A program made the position numbers and the translations under genes. Below the pieces are notes generated by a model, which worked only from the letters and a program-made list of their open reading frames with translations, was not told the DNA's origin and searched no databases. Below, piece by piece: positions 51,866 through 61,415 of a DNA stretch of 64,000 nucleotides (position 1 is its first letter; every line of letters starts with the position of its first letter). Source of the DNA: Cellvibrio sp. (GTDB lineage: Bacteria > Pseudomonadota > Gammaproteobacteria > Pseudomonadales > Cellvibrionaceae); assembly GCA_016712405.1 (NCBI GenBank), contig JADJRD010000014.1, positions 1 through 64,000 of the forward strand. Reading direction: 5' to 3'.

Positions 51866-52639
51866 ATGCACAAGTCATTTTCTTCAAAGAAGCTATCAAC
51901 ATTTTTTCTCTTTACGATTTTGTTTTTCAGTCACCGCAGTTTTGCGGATGGCCTAAGTGACTTGAAACAAGCACTGAATGGCTTTGCACAATCCGCCGCA
52001 TTTACCGCAAAAATAACAGCGAGTATCAAAAATCATAATGAAGAAGATGATGAAATTACGACTAAAACCGGCGAAACGGAATTTTCGGTAGAACAAAATC
52101 AAACGGGTTTGGAAATTCGTTATCCAATGGCAATACTGGATACTATCGACAAAGAAATAGAGGCTAAAAAGCATAATCCAAAAGCACATACTCCCCGAAC
52201 GGAAGCCATGAACCGATTTAATTATCAGCAAATGGTTATTCTGTTAAATCCCGTTCAGGAAATGGAAGAAGACTTGCGAAAAGCAAAATTGATCAAAGAA
52301 GAAAACATTTTGTACCAGGGAAAACCTGCCCGATTACTTCACTTGCGAATTGATTTGGAAAAACTCAGTCAAGAAGAACGCAAAAATTTAAAGAAATTTA
52401 AAACCGATTTCAAAATCTGGATAGACGAAAAAGGTGTGCCATTAGCAAGCCATTCAAAGGGAAAAGGTTCAGGCAGATTTGCATTGGTGATTGGTTTCGA
52501 ATTTCATTTTGATGTGGAAAAGACATACTCAGTCCACAACAATCGATTGCTGGTTACTGATTTAAAATCCCATTCCGGCAGTAGTGGTGCCGGAATGAAT
52601 AGGAATGAAACGATTGAGGCGAAACTTTTATTGCTGTGA
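51866..52639 (+). CDS. Hypothetical exported protein
   Basis: This 257-residue protein has a signal peptide (MHKSFSSKKLSTFFLFTILFFSHRSFA). The mature part is charged and beta-rich (TKTGETEFSVEQNQTGLEIRYP, FKIWIDEKGVPLASHSKGKG) and recalls LolA-like or outer-membrane-lipoprotein-sorting folds that sample substrates in the periplasm, but no firm match can be made. It stands alone with its own promoter region. Confidence 0.7.
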   Translation: MHKSFSSKKLSTFFLFTILFFSHRSFADGLSDLKQALNGFAQSAAFTAKITASIKNHNEEDDEITTKTGETEFSVEQNQTGLEIRYPMAILDTIDKEIEAKKHNPKAHTPRTEAMNRFNYQQMVILLNPVQEMEEDLRKAKLIKEENILYQGKPARLLHLRIDLEKLSQEERKNLKKFKTDFKIWIDEKGVPLASHSKGKGSGRFALVIGFEFHFDVEKTYSVHNNRLLVTDLKSHSGSSGAGMNRNETIEAKLLLL

Positions 52640-52801
52640 CTTATTACATCGACACAGGCTATTTCAGCTTTTGATGGGTTAATAATTGCCTTTAGTCTGA
52701 GTAGCCAGCTTCAAGTAAGCACTTGACATCATAACTGGATATTCATACAGTTATTTGGCTGTGGCTTACCCACCGCAAAGACATACAACAAGGAACCCGC
52801 T

Positions 52802-53782
52802 ATGAACCAAAACCAAATACAACTCTTCAAATCCAATGATGGACATGTCTCGCTTGAGGTGTCACTTAACAATGAGACTGTTTGGCTGACACAGGCGCAG
52901 ATGTCTGAACTCTTCGAGCGAGACCAATCTGTGATGTCTCGCCATATACGTAATGTGTTTACGGAGAAAGAGTTACCAGAGAAAAGCAATATGCAAAAAA
53001 TGCATATTGCTTTATCGGACAAACCCGTAGCTTATTTTTCACTGGACGTTGTGATCTCAGTCGGGTACCGCGTCAAATCCCAGCGCGGTGTGCAATTCCG
53101 CCAATGGGCGACTCAAACTCTTAAATAACATTTGGTTCAAGGTTACACGCTCAATCAAAAACGCCTGCAAGAACGCGGAATTGAGTTTGAGCAGGTGATT
53201 AATCTGCTGTCACATACCCTTGAGAATCAATCCCTGGTTAACCCTGAGGGTGCGGCTGTTGTCAGTGTTATTCATGACTACGCACGTAGTTGGAGTTTGT
53301 TGCAGGGGTATGACGAGCAATCGCTGGGTGATAAAAATTCAAAACAGCGGGACATGGTCGCGTTGGATTTGACAATGGCGTTGCAAGCGATTGGTGAATT
53401 GAAACAGGAGCTGATTGCAAAGGGTGAAGCGACTTCACTCTTTGGGCAATTGCGTAGTGATGGTCTGGCCTCTGCTATTGCGACTATTGAGCAAGGTTTT
53501 GGAGATGATTTGTTTTATCCCAATGTCGCCAGCCGCGCGGCGCACTTGCTGTATTTCGTTATCAAGAACCATCCACTTGCTGATGGCAACAAACGCAGCG
53601 GTTCGTTTTTGTTTTTGTGGTATTTACGTTTGAACCAATTCTTTTTGGTAAAACCTGTCGAGCATTTAATCAATGACAACACTCTGGTTGCTTTGGCTTT
53701 GCTGGTAGCAGAAAGCAAACCCGATCAAAAAGAACTAATGATTCGTTTGGTCGAACATTTTATTTTATTGAAAGAGGATTAA
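52802..53782 (+). pseudogene. RhuM/Fic-domain protein with internal stop
   Basis: The frame is 326 codons with a single in-frame TAA at 53126-53128, where relatives have Glu (QTLK-E-HLVQGYTLNQKRLQERG). The N-terminal half is a RhuM-type DNA-binding-like domain (WLTQAQMSELFERDQSVMSRHIRNVF, AYFSLDVVISVGYRV). The C-terminal half is a Fic/Doc domain with HPLADGNKRSG (257-267), the AMP- or phosphate-transfer motif. One G-to-T change explains the stop, so this is either a recent pseudogene or a base error. A TTG at 53132 could restart the Fic half alone. Confidence 0.85.
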
Positions 53783-53834
53783 TCTAATCAGCGAATGAAA
53801 AACGGAATTCAATTTTCTTAGCTAATTTTTTTGC

Positions 53835-55721
53835 TTAAACCTTTACCAAACGTTTTTGAATTGCCACCACAATCCCCTCCGCATTCAACCCCTGCTCCGC
53901 CAATTGAATTTTTTGATTTTGGTGTTCAACAAAATAATCGCCAAAACCTAATTGCAAAAGATCAACAGAATAATGTTGGCTACGTAGATATTCCGAAACA
54001 GCACTACCGGCGCCACCGGCAATGACATTTTCTTCGAGTGTGACCAACAACGAATGTGATGCTTGTAGTTGATCAATTAATTCGGTGTCCAATGGTTTTA
54101 CAAAACGCATATCGACTAGAGTTGCATTGAGTTGATCGGCGGCGATTTGTGCTTCGTTTAATAAAGTACCGAAACATAAAATCGCAACTTTTTCGCCATG
54201 ACGTTTGCTAAGGGCTTTACCAATTGGCAATGCAGTGAGCTTTTTTTCCGTTGCGATACCTGTGCCTGCGCCGCGTGGGTAACGCACAGCCGCAGGGCCT
54301 TGATATTGATAAGCGGTGTAAAGTAATTGCCGACATTCATTTTCATCGCTGGGGGTTGCTATCACCATGTTCGGAATGCAACGCAAATAGCTGATATCGA
54401 ATGCACCGTTGTGAGTAGGGCCGTCGTCGCCGACTAATCCGGCGCGATCAATCGCAAATGTTACGTCGAGATTTTGCAAAGCCACATCGTGAATTAATTG
54501 GTCATAAGCGCGTTGTAAAAATGTGGAGTAAATGGCAACAACCGGCTTCTGTCCTTCGCAGGCCATGCCCGCGGCGAGTGTGACCGCATGTTGTTCGGCA
54601 ATTGCAACATCAAAATAACGATCGGGAAATTGTTGCGAAAATTCCACCATGCCGGAACCTTCACACATAGCGGGGGTGATGCCGATCAAGCGTTGATCTT
54701 GCGTGGCCATATCACAGAGCCAATCGCCAAAAATATCCTGAAATTTTTTCTTTTTGACAGGCTCAGTTTTTGCTGCACCATTTTTTTGTTTAGGTTCGAA
54801 TTTATTTAATGCGTGATAACCTACGGGGTCCAATTCTGCGGGTTCAAATCCTTTCCCTTTTTGGGTGATCACGTGCAAAAGTTTGGGGCCTTTCACTTCG
54901 CGCAAATTGCGCAAGCATTCGAGTAAATCATCTAGATCATGACCATTAATTGGGCCGACATAATTGAATCCCATTTCTTCAAACAAAGTACCAGGCGACC
55001 AAAAGCCTTTGATGTGTTCTTCTGTGCGACGAGCCAATTCCTTTACTGGTGGAATTTTAGCGAGCATGTGTTTGCCGCCTTCGCGCAGTGAGTTGTAAAA
55101 CTTGCTCGCCCAAATTTTAGAAAGATAAGTAGAAAAGCCGCCGACGTTCGGTGAAATCGACATATTGTTATCGTTTAAAACAACCAACATATCGGTTTCA
55201 GTATGTGCAGCATGATTCAGTGCTTCAAACGCCATGCCGGCTGTCATAGCGCCATCACCAATAATGGCCGCCACTTTTCGATCAATGCCTGCCATTTTTG
55301 CGCCTATCGCCATACCTTGTGCTGCGCTAATAGACGTACTGGAATGGCCAACGCCAAACGTGTCGTAAACACTTTCTTCGCGCTTGGGAAAACCGGAAAG
55401 CCCACCAGCTTGACGAATGCTGTGCATTAATTCGCGGCGTTCAGTGAGAATTTTATGCGGATAAGTTTGGTGGCCCACATCCCAGACCAATCGATCTTCA
55501 GGTGTGTTGTAAACATAATGCAAAGCGACCGTTAACTCGACAACACCCAAGCCAGCACCAAAATGTCCGCCAGTTTGCCCGACGGTGTAGAGCAGAAACG
55601 CCCGAAGTTCATCTGCCACTTGCGGCAATAGCTTTTCATCGAGCAGACGTAAATCGACGGGTGATTGAATAGTATCAAGCAAAGGCGTAGACGGGCGTTC
55701 TAGGGGAATCTGGTTGTGCAT
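53835..55721 (-). CDS. dxs: 1-deoxy-D-xylulose-5-phosphate synthase
   Basis: This 628-residue thiamine-diphosphate enzyme makes DXP from pyruvate and glyceraldehyde-3-phosphate, the first step of the MEP isoprenoid pathway. Visible motifs are VWDVGHQTYPHKILTERR, the ThDP site GDGAMTAGMAFEALNHA...NDNNMSIS, the DRAGLVGDDGPTHNGAFDISYLR block and the C-terminal VTLEENVIAGGAGSAV. The usual neighbours xseB and ispA are not present upstream. Confidence 0.97.
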   Translation of the reverse strand: MHNQIPLERPSTPLLDTIQSPVDLRLLDEKLLPQVADELRAFLLYTVGQTGGHFGAGLGVVELTVALHYVYNTPEDRLVWDVGHQTYPHKILTERRELMHSIRQAGGLSGFPKREESVYDTFGVGHSSTSISAAQGMAIGAKMAGIDRKVAAIIGDGAMTAGMAFEALNHAAHTETDMLVVLNDNNMSISPNVGGFSTYLSKIWASKFYNSLREGGKHMLAKIPPVKELARRTEEHIKGFWSPGTLFEEMGFNYVGPINGHDLDDLLECLRNLREVKGPKLLHVITQKGKGFEPAELDPVGYHALNKFEPKQKNGAAKTEPVKKKKFQDIFGDWLCDMATQDQRLIGITPAMCEGSGMVEFSQQFPDRYFDVAIAEQHAVTLAAGMACEGQKPVVAIYSTFLQRAYDQLIHDVALQNLDVTFAIDRAGLVGDDGPTHNGAFDISYLRCIPNMVIATPSDENECRQLLYTAYQYQGPAAVRYPRGAGTGIATEKKLTALPIGKALSKRHGEKVAILCFGTLLNEAQIAADQLNATLVDMRFVKPLDTELIDQLQASHSLLVTLEENVIAGGAGSAVSEYLRSQHYSVDLLQLGFGDYFVEHQNQKIQLAEQGLNAEGIVVAIQKRLVKV

Positions 55722-55849
55722 CGAATCAGTCAGCTTATTGTGTGGTCGGCTATTTTAGGTAGACTGCAGGAAATTGGCTAGCAAATTGCCGGGTTTACAC
55801 CCATGGGCGATGATTTAAATTGGGGTCGCCCCTAATTCAGGATCAAAAT

Positions 55850-55996
55850 ATGCAAATTAGACTAGACGATTTGACGGGGCCTGAGATAAAACGCCTGCTG
55901 CAAGACCATCTTAACGATATGTATGCTGCATCACCCCCGGAAAGTGTGCATGCTTTGGATTTAACGCAATTGCAACAACCCTCCATTTCCTTGTAG
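55850..55996 (+). pseudogene. N-terminal stub of a GNAT acetyltransferase
   Basis: The 48-codon frame MQIRLDDLTGPEIKRLLQDH...SPPESVHALDLTQL matches the start of YjgM/PhnO-like GNAT acetyltransferases but stops exactly where the acetyl-CoA-binding part should begin. No continuation is seen in other frames before trmO. It is a gene remnant. Confidence 0.65.
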
Positions 55997-56057
55997 TGTT
56001 TTTATGGTGCGGGAGATTTAAAACTATTGAACTCTCTGGATCTGTAAAAATTGTGAG

Positions 56058-56799
56058 ATGGCTATTAACATGAAACAAACTGCATATTCATTTCCCGTTA
56101 TCGGCATTATTCATTCCTGCTTCAAAGAAAAATTTGGGATTCCTCGCCAGCCGGGGCTGGCACCATTAGCGAAAGCGCAGCTCGAATTATTGTCGCCGTA
56201 TAACGATCCAGCGGCGGTGGAAGGTTTGGAAAAAGTGAGCCATCTTTGGGTTCAATTTGTGTTTCATGCCAATGAGTGGGGTGGGTGGAAACCGAAAGTG
56301 CGACCACCGCGTTTGGGCGGGAATCAATCGGTAGGTGTTTTTGCAACACGATCACCGAATCGGCCATCGCCTATTGGTTTGTCGGTCGTGAAATTGGATT
56401 CAATTGAGGCGCAACATGGAAAAGTTATCTTGCATTTGAGTGGCGTTGATTTATTGGATGGCACCCCGGTATTGGATATTAAACCTTATGTGCCTTACGT
56501 TGATCAGGTGAGTGAAGCGGTCAACTTAATTGCAGCGGATGCGCCCAATACAATTGACGTGGTTGTTCCAGAATATCTACAGGGGATTTGCACGGAATAC
56601 CAATTGCGTACAGAGATTCCCCCTTTTGCAATTGATTACACAAATTTTGCAACAAGACCCCAAGCCTGCTTACCAAGAACCTAAAGAAGAAAAAATCTAC
56701 GGCATGACATTATTGGATCTCAATATTCAATGGCACTATCGTCAGGAGAAAGATCAGAACAGGATTGAATTGACGGCAATAGAGTCAGCCAAGAACTAA
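56058..56799 (+). CDS. trmO: tRNA (t6A37) methyltransferase TrmO, frameshifted
   Basis: This protein would methylate N6-threonylcarbamoyladenosine at tRNA position 37 (TsaA/VirR family). It begins FPVIGIIHSCFKEKFGIPRQPGLAP, with FATRSPNRPSPIGLSVVKL and the GTPVLDIKPYVPYVD block. After ...LRTEIPP the frame breaks at a run of five C (56619-56623). The usual C-terminal LLQLITQILQQDPKPAYQ...YGMTLLDLNIQWHY continues one frame over. Removing one C gives about 246 residues, the normal size. This is a homopolymer error or a recent mutation. Confidence 0.88.
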
Positions 56800-56849
56800 A
56801 GAGTTATTAAAAGTTGAATTATTAAGTGTAAATAGGCTTTTAAAAGTCT

Positions 56850-56872
56850 CTTATAGTCGTATAGCCTATAAG
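56850..56872. promoter_or_regulatory. Operator-like dyad upstream of the GH9 gene
   Basis: CTTATAG (56850-56856) and CTATAAG (56866-56872) form a perfect 7-bp inverted repeat with a 9-bp centre, ending 29 bp ahead of the ATG. It may be a binding site for a regulator of the glycoside hydrolase or an overlapping promoter element. Confidence 0.4.
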
Positions 56873-56901
56873 CAATAAATCAATAATCTGGAATCTTCGG
56901 C

Positions 56902-59361
56902 ATGATAAACAAATTAATGGCTATCGCAATTGGTACAACTTTGTCTTTTTCTGTTGCAGCCATAGACAATTCCCTGACCATCAATGATCGGGAATATTTT
57001 GAAAAACCGGGTTTTAATTTACTGGTGTTTAGTAACGCTTATGAAGGTTTGTTCAGCGATGCCAAAATCAGCGGGGTGGAAATTATTCATCACGGTTTAC
57101 GCACCGCTACTAATGGCGACCTTCGCTTGCATGCAACACCGGAACAGTGGCATATCAATCCGGTTTTGAAGGAGCGCAAAATTAACCGCGATGAACAATC
57201 AATAGAAGCATTTTTGCATTATCCGCAATATGAATTTGATTTTTCAGTCAAAGCTACACGCCAGGGCGACAATTTACTAATCAGCGTTAATTTACCAAAA
57301 GCCTTGCCGAAAAATCTTGAAGGCAAGGCTGGTTTTAATCTGGAATTTTTGCCATCCGCCTATTTCCACAAATCTTTTTTGATGGATGAAACAACTGGTT
57401 ATTTTCCGGTATACCCCGGCGGATTAAAAGAAATTAGCGATAAGGTTGCACCAGTTGCTTTGGCAAAAGGCAATCAACTCACATTAGCGCCGGAAGATAA
57501 TTTGCGTCGCGTGCAAATTCAATCCAACAGCCAACTCGAACTGTACGACGGCCGCGGCAAAGCGAAAAACGGTTGGTTTGTGGTGAGAAGCTTATTGCCT
57601 GCCGATAAAACTGGCAGCGTGTTGGAATGGACGCTCACTGCGTCCACCGAAAAAAATTGGTTGCGCGAACCGGTGATTGGTTATTCGCAAGTGGGTTATC
57701 ACCCAGCACAAAATAAAATTGCGGTCATTGAGTTGGATAAAAACGACAAAAAAATTCAATCAACATCGCTGATTAAAATTGGCGCCGATGGCAGCCGCAA
57801 AAAAGTTTTAACGCAAAAGCCCAAAACCTGGGGGCAATACCTGCGCTACAACTATGCGCATTTTGATTTCAGCAAAATCAATGAGCCCGGCATTTATGTT
57901 ATTCAATATGGTAAGCAAGAAACTTCCAGTTTCCGCATCGCGAAAGATGTTTACCAAAATGCCTGGCAACCTTCGCTGGATATTTATTTGCCCGTGCAGA
58001 TGGATCACATGACAATCAACGAAGGTTATCGTGTGTGGCACGGTGCATCGCATCTTGATGACGCATTACAAGCGCCCGTAAATCACGTGCATTTTGATTT
58101 GTATGCGCAAGGCCCAACAACAGACACGAAATACAAACCCGGCGAACATATTCCCGGATTAAATATCGGCGGTTGGTATGACGCGGGTGATTACGATATT
58201 CGCACCCAAACCCAATACGATGTAGTCAACACACTGGTAACAACTTGGGAAACTTTCGGCATTCAACGCGATACAACCTCGGTTGATTATGATCGCCGTT
58301 GGGTTGAGTTACACCAAGCCGATGGCAAAGCGGATATTTTGCAACAAATCGAACACGGCACTTTGGCTTTAATCGCGCAACATCGCGCTATTGGCCACGC
58401 CATTCCCGGCATAGTTGAAGCGCATTTGGATACCTACACTCACTTGGGTGATGGCGTAACCAAAACCGATAATTTAATTTACGATCCGAAAAAATCTGAA
58501 TTGGAATCCGATGGATTCAAAAGCGGAAAATTTGATGATCGCTGGGCGTTCACTAGCAAATCCTCATCATTAAATTACGGCTCTGCTGCGGCATTGGCCG
58601 CTGCCAGTCGCGCTTTGAAAAATCACAATCCTGCATTAGCTGCCGAATGTATTGCGACAGCCAAAAAAGTCTGGGCCGATGAAGCCGCCAAAAGCAAACC
58701 GGATTTATTCCAACACGGCAATACCACCGGTGGCCGTTTGGAATCGGAAAAATTAAAAGCCGCAACGGAATTGTTGATCACCACCAAAGATCCCATCTAC
58801 GCCAAAGCGATTGAAGAATTATTGCCAAAATCCAATATCGCTTTTCAAGCCGATTGGTTAATTCGTGCTCTGCCATTGATGCCTGATACCTTCAAACAAC
58901 AACTGCGCACAGCAGCAGAAAAATATGCTGCCGATTACAAAACAAATCTCAGCAAAAACCCCTACGGCGTTACCATCACTGAAGGCGGCTGGGCCGGTAA
59001 TGGTTTTGTAATTCGCATCGCGCTGACTAATTATTATCTGCACAAAACCTTTCCCGATTTATTCGACAAAGAAACAGTATTCAGAAGCCTGAATTATTTA
59101 TACGGCACTCATCCGGCACATAATTTGTCGATGGTTTCCAACGTAGGCGTAAGATCAAAAGAAGTGGCCTATGGCATGAACCGCGCCGATTTTTCGTTTA
59201 TCTCTGGTGGCATTGTTCCGGGTATTTTAATTCTCAAACCTGATTACCCCGAAAACCACGAAGACTGGCCTTTCTTCTGGGGGCAAAACGAATACGTGGT
59301 GAATTTACCAGCAGCGCATATTTTGTTGGTGAATGCGGCGGCGGAATTGTTGGAGGAGTAG
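56902..59361 (+). CDS. Glycoside hydrolase family 9 enzyme, exported
   Basis: This 819-residue secreted enzyme has a signal peptide (MINKLMAIAIGTTLSFSVAA), an N-terminal beta region (25-260), an immunoglobulin-like CelD_N domain (about 262-365, PVIGYSQVGYHPAQNKIAVIE), then the GH9 catalytic domain. The nucleophile/base aspartates are D427 and D430 (GWYDAGDYD), and the acid is E797 (WGQNEYVVNLPA). No carbohydrate-binding module follows. GH9 members with this layout are endoglucanases or exo-glucosidases; which one applies here cannot be told. Such enzymes are typical of cellulose-degrading Cellvibrionaceae. Confidence 0.93.
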   Translation: MINKLMAIAIGTTLSFSVAAIDNSLTINDREYFEKPGFNLLVFSNAYEGLFSDAKISGVEIIHHGLRTATNGDLRLHATPEQWHINPVLKERKINRDEQSIEAFLHYPQYEFDFSVKATRQGDNLLISVNLPKALPKNLEGKAGFNLEFLPSAYFHKSFLMDETTGYFPVYPGGLKEISDKVAPVALAKGNQLTLAPEDNLRRVQIQSNSQLELYDGRGKAKNGWFVVRSLLPADKTGSVLEWTLTASTEKNWLREPVIGYSQVGYHPAQNKIAVIELDKNDKKIQSTSLIKIGADGSRKKVLTQKPKTWGQYLRYNYAHFDFSKINEPGIYVIQYGKQETSSFRIAKDVYQNAWQPSLDIYLPVQMDHMTINEGYRVWHGASHLDDALQAPVNHVHFDLYAQGPTTDTKYKPGEHIPGLNIGGWYDAGDYDIRTQTQYDVVNTLVTTWETFGIQRDTTSVDYDRRWVELHQADGKADILQQIEHGTLALIAQHRAIGHAIPGIVEAHLDTYTHLGDGVTKTDNLIYDPKKSELESDGFKSGKFDDRWAFTSKSSSLNYGSAAALAAASRALKNHNPALAAECIATAKKVWADEAAKSKPDLFQHGNTTGGRLESEKLKAATELLITTKDPIYAKAIEELLPKSNIAFQADWLIRALPLMPDTFKQQLRTAAEKYAADYKTNLSKNPYGVTITEGGWAGNGFVIRIALTNYYLHKTFPDLFDKETVFRSLNYLYGTHPAHNLSMVSNVGVRSKEVAYGMNRADFSFISGGIVPGILILKPDYPENHEDWPFFWGQNEYVVNLPAAHILLVNAAAELLEE

Positions 59362-59380
59362 ATTCTTCTATTTAATTTAC

Positions 59381-59398
59381 GGCTCCATTAATGGAGCC
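59381..59398. terminator. Palindrome downstream of the GH9 gene
   Basis: GGCTCCATTAATGGAGCC is a perfect palindrome 20 bp after the GH9 stop. The preceding bases (ttac) and core resemble the hairpin at 61383-61408. It may end transcription from either side, although no long T-run follows. The rest of the gap to 59552 has no gene; it contains AAGTATTTGTCAAGA (59409-59423), also found in the duplicated segment. Confidence 0.5.
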
Positions 59399-59552
59399 CC
59401 TCCCATCTAAGTATTTGTCAAGATTTTTTATGGGTGCGAGTATTTGCAGAACAAAAATTATTTCTTACATGCTTAGTAACCATCGCCGCATGCACGGAGA
59501 TGGTCTCCGGAGTTAAAAACTAAATTTATGTCAATTTCTCGCATGAATTATT

Positions 59553-60314
59553 TTAATCTTCCACTTCTATACCTGACGCCTTAAAATAAATTTTGATTGC
59601 AGGGGGAATAGAGTTATCGAACTTGCCAAGCCCTAATGCAATTCGTTCAGCTTCCAATGAATCATAAATATCTTGTGCGCGTAAATTGGCTTGTTCGAGA
59701 TCATCGCCACTAAATTGGAAATTAAATCTACTTTCAAGTGATGAAATACTCGAAATATATTTAGCATTTAACATATCCCCTCGCATAGTCGCGACTTGTA
59801 TATAAGCGGCAGCCTCTATCAATACAGGATGCTTTAACTCCTCTGAATTTTCTTTTGTAATGCCGCTTTGTGTAAGAAGCGTTTCTTGGATATTAAATAA
59901 GGCAAATGTAGAACCATAAACTGCAGCTTTAGTATAAAGCTGGATAGCTAATTCAAGAGGTGCCAATCTTGCCAATAAATGCAATGCTTTGATGTCACCT
60001 TGGTCAGCCAGTTGCTTCAAAGTTTCTTCAGAATAAGTTTTATAATCATCCTGAGTCTCTTTGCCGGTATCATACCAACCTCGATCGGCCTGCCAAGCTA
60101 ACACCTCATCTACCCGAGCAGATTGTTGTTGATTCATATTGAGTGAAACCTGTTGAATCTTAGAATCAACTTCAGAAATTGATTGGTTTGATACAATCTT
60201 TTCTAATTGAATGTTCGATACAGTACTATCAACATGTTTCCAATTCAAATATACAATCATACCAAGAAGAAATAGCATCACAGCAAAAATACTCAATTTT
60301 AGTTGTTGAGTCAT
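59553..60314 (-). CDS. Membrane-anchored helical-repeat protein, module B
   Basis: This 253-residue protein starts at the ATG at 60314 behind AAGGTGA. A single N-terminal membrane segment (LKLSIFAVMLFLLGMIVYLNW) leads to a periplasmic helical domain with Sel1/TPR-like units (LKQLADQGDIKALHLLARL, LYTKAAVYGSTFALF, AAAYIQVATMRGDMLNAKY). It is a clear but strongly diverged paralogue of the protein at 61416-62189; the shared end is LGL-x2-FDN-x2-PP. Function is unknown. Pairing with a secreted gene directly upstream suggests a two-protein module. Confidence 0.78.
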   Translation of the reverse strand: MTQQLKLSIFAVMLFLLGMIVYLNWKHVDSTVSNIQLEKIVSNQSISEVDSKIQQVSLNMNQQQSARVDEVLAWQADRGWYDTGKETQDDYKTYSEETLKQLADQGDIKALHLLARLAPLELAIQLYTKAAVYGSTFALFNIQETLLTQSGITKENSEELKHPVLIEAAAYIQVATMRGDMLNAKYISSISSLESRFNFQFSGDDLEQANLRAQDIYDSLEAERIALGLGKFDNSIPPAIKIYFKASGIEVED

Positions 60315-60327
60315 AAGATTCACCTTA

Positions 60328-60885
60328 TCAATAATCACATTTTTCATGAACGGCATACTGAGCCTGGATATCACAATTGCTTTTTATAAAACTCACTGCG
60401 CTGCTAACAATTTTTTCACAAGCATATTGATCTGAATACCAAGAAAATTCGTCATAGCTTTGAGGTGGTATGTTTGCACTGAAACCATAGGTCGCTCCTT
60501 CAAAAGTATAATACCAACTGAAGGTGCCGGTCGTTCGAGTTGAGGACGTATTTCCACACTGTGAGTTTATTAACATTCCGCCCTTATATCCTACATCGAT
60601 TTTGCATGCGTTAGCATCAATAGATGCTCCTGCTTTCGTTGATTCGCACTCCGCCACTTTTTTAGCTTGTTCATCAGCTTCTCTCTGCGCTTGAGCTAAT
60701 GCTTGTTGCATTGCCAAATCTGCTGCTAACCGTTGAGCTCTTTCAACCTCTCTCCAAACATTGGGATCAATATAAGACTGTTGGTTAGGGTTGCGATAGC
60801 CAGTTACTGTTACTTCCCCAGCATTTTCATAAGCTAGTACAGAACTAGTCATAAAACATATCAAACAATAAAATATCTTTTTCAT
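60328..60885 (-). CDS. Small secreted protein, module B
   Basis: This 185-residue protein starts at the ATG at 60885 (MKKIFYCLICFMTSSVLAYEN), with a signal peptide cleaved near residue 18. The mature start GEVTVTGYRNP is shared in pattern with the other module's secreted protein (GELTVYGYPAP). A helical Ala/Gln-rich stretch (60-100) and a cysteine-containing C-terminal part (five or more Cys) follow. It is separated from the membrane-protein gene by 13 bp. It is not recognised as any known family. An upstream extension of the frame to 61014 runs into repeat sequence and is not believed. Confidence 0.75.
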   Translation of the reverse strand: MKKIFYCLICFMTSSVLAYENAGEVTVTGYRNPNQQSYIDPNVWREVERAQRLAADLAMQQALAQAQREADEQAKKVAECESTKAGASIDANACKIDVGYKGGMLINSQCGNTSSTRTTGTFSWYYTFEGATYGFSANIPPQSYDEFSWYSDQYACEKIVSSAVSFIKSNCDIQAQYAVHEKCDY

Positions 60886-60910
60886 GTAGCGATCCATAAT
60901 TTTAGGACAG

Positions 60911-61350
60911 TAAAAATCCATCTCTTGCAAAGCAATTTGCAAAAAAATGATGTGATTGAAAGTGAAAATACGACAATGAAGGCAATGAATTTGGTGCAGT
61001 GTTATTACAACCAAAATTCCGTGGTCATTATTTTTCAGACAGGGAGGCTACCCCCCCCCTTGAAGTATTTGTCAAGAATTTTTTCGAAAATGGAGGATGT
61101 TGTTTGATGAAAAATTTAGCAGGATGTGTTAGCCGCAATGGCTTATTAATTTTTTTACTGAGATTTATATAGGAGTGATTTCTATGCCATCCGGAATTCT
61201 CTTCGGTGTTACAACCCTAATATTTTTCTGTCTTCCTAACTCACCTTGTTCGATTTTGATTTGATTTTTCGCAACAGCAAATTCATCACTTAAAAAATCA
61301 ATCAATGCCGCGTTGGCTTTGCCGTCGACAGCAGAGGCTTTAATGTGAAT
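60911..61350. repeat. 440-bp direct repeat R1 (yggU 3' end plus spacer)
   Basis: This segment matches 62951-63390 almost base for base at a constant offset of 2,040 bp, with only scattered differences. It comprises about 250 bp of non-coding DNA and about 185 bp from the 3' end of yggU. Both copies carry a run of eight C (around 61051-61058 here). Similarity ends sharply on both sides. Confidence 0.93.
61165..61345 (-). pseudogene. Duplicated 3' fragment of yggU
   Basis: About 60 codons of the DUF167 protein are present without a start: IKASAVDGKANAALIDFLSD through GELGRQKNIRVVTPKRIP to the stop at 61165. The frame is intact and close to the full gene at 63205-63501, so the duplication is fairly young or under constraint. 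Confidence 0.88.
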
Positions 61351-61382
61351 GAATTGTTGAAAAAACGATTTGTATGTGTAGA

Positions 61383-61408
61383 TTACGACTCTATTGATGG
61401 AGTCGTAA
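61383..61408. terminator. Hairpin closing module A
   Basis: TTACGACTC (61383-61391) and GAGTCGTAA (61400-61408) are perfect 9-bp arms with an 8-nt loop, 8 bp past the stop of the minus-strand gene at 61416. Its sequence parallels the palindrome at 59381-59398. Confidence 0.55.
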
Positions 61409-61415
61409 GTAACTT

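Noticed and set aside
60886..61014. N-terminal extension of the module B secreted protein
   Set aside because: The extension reads into the duplicated non-coding repeat and would bury a clean signal peptide.
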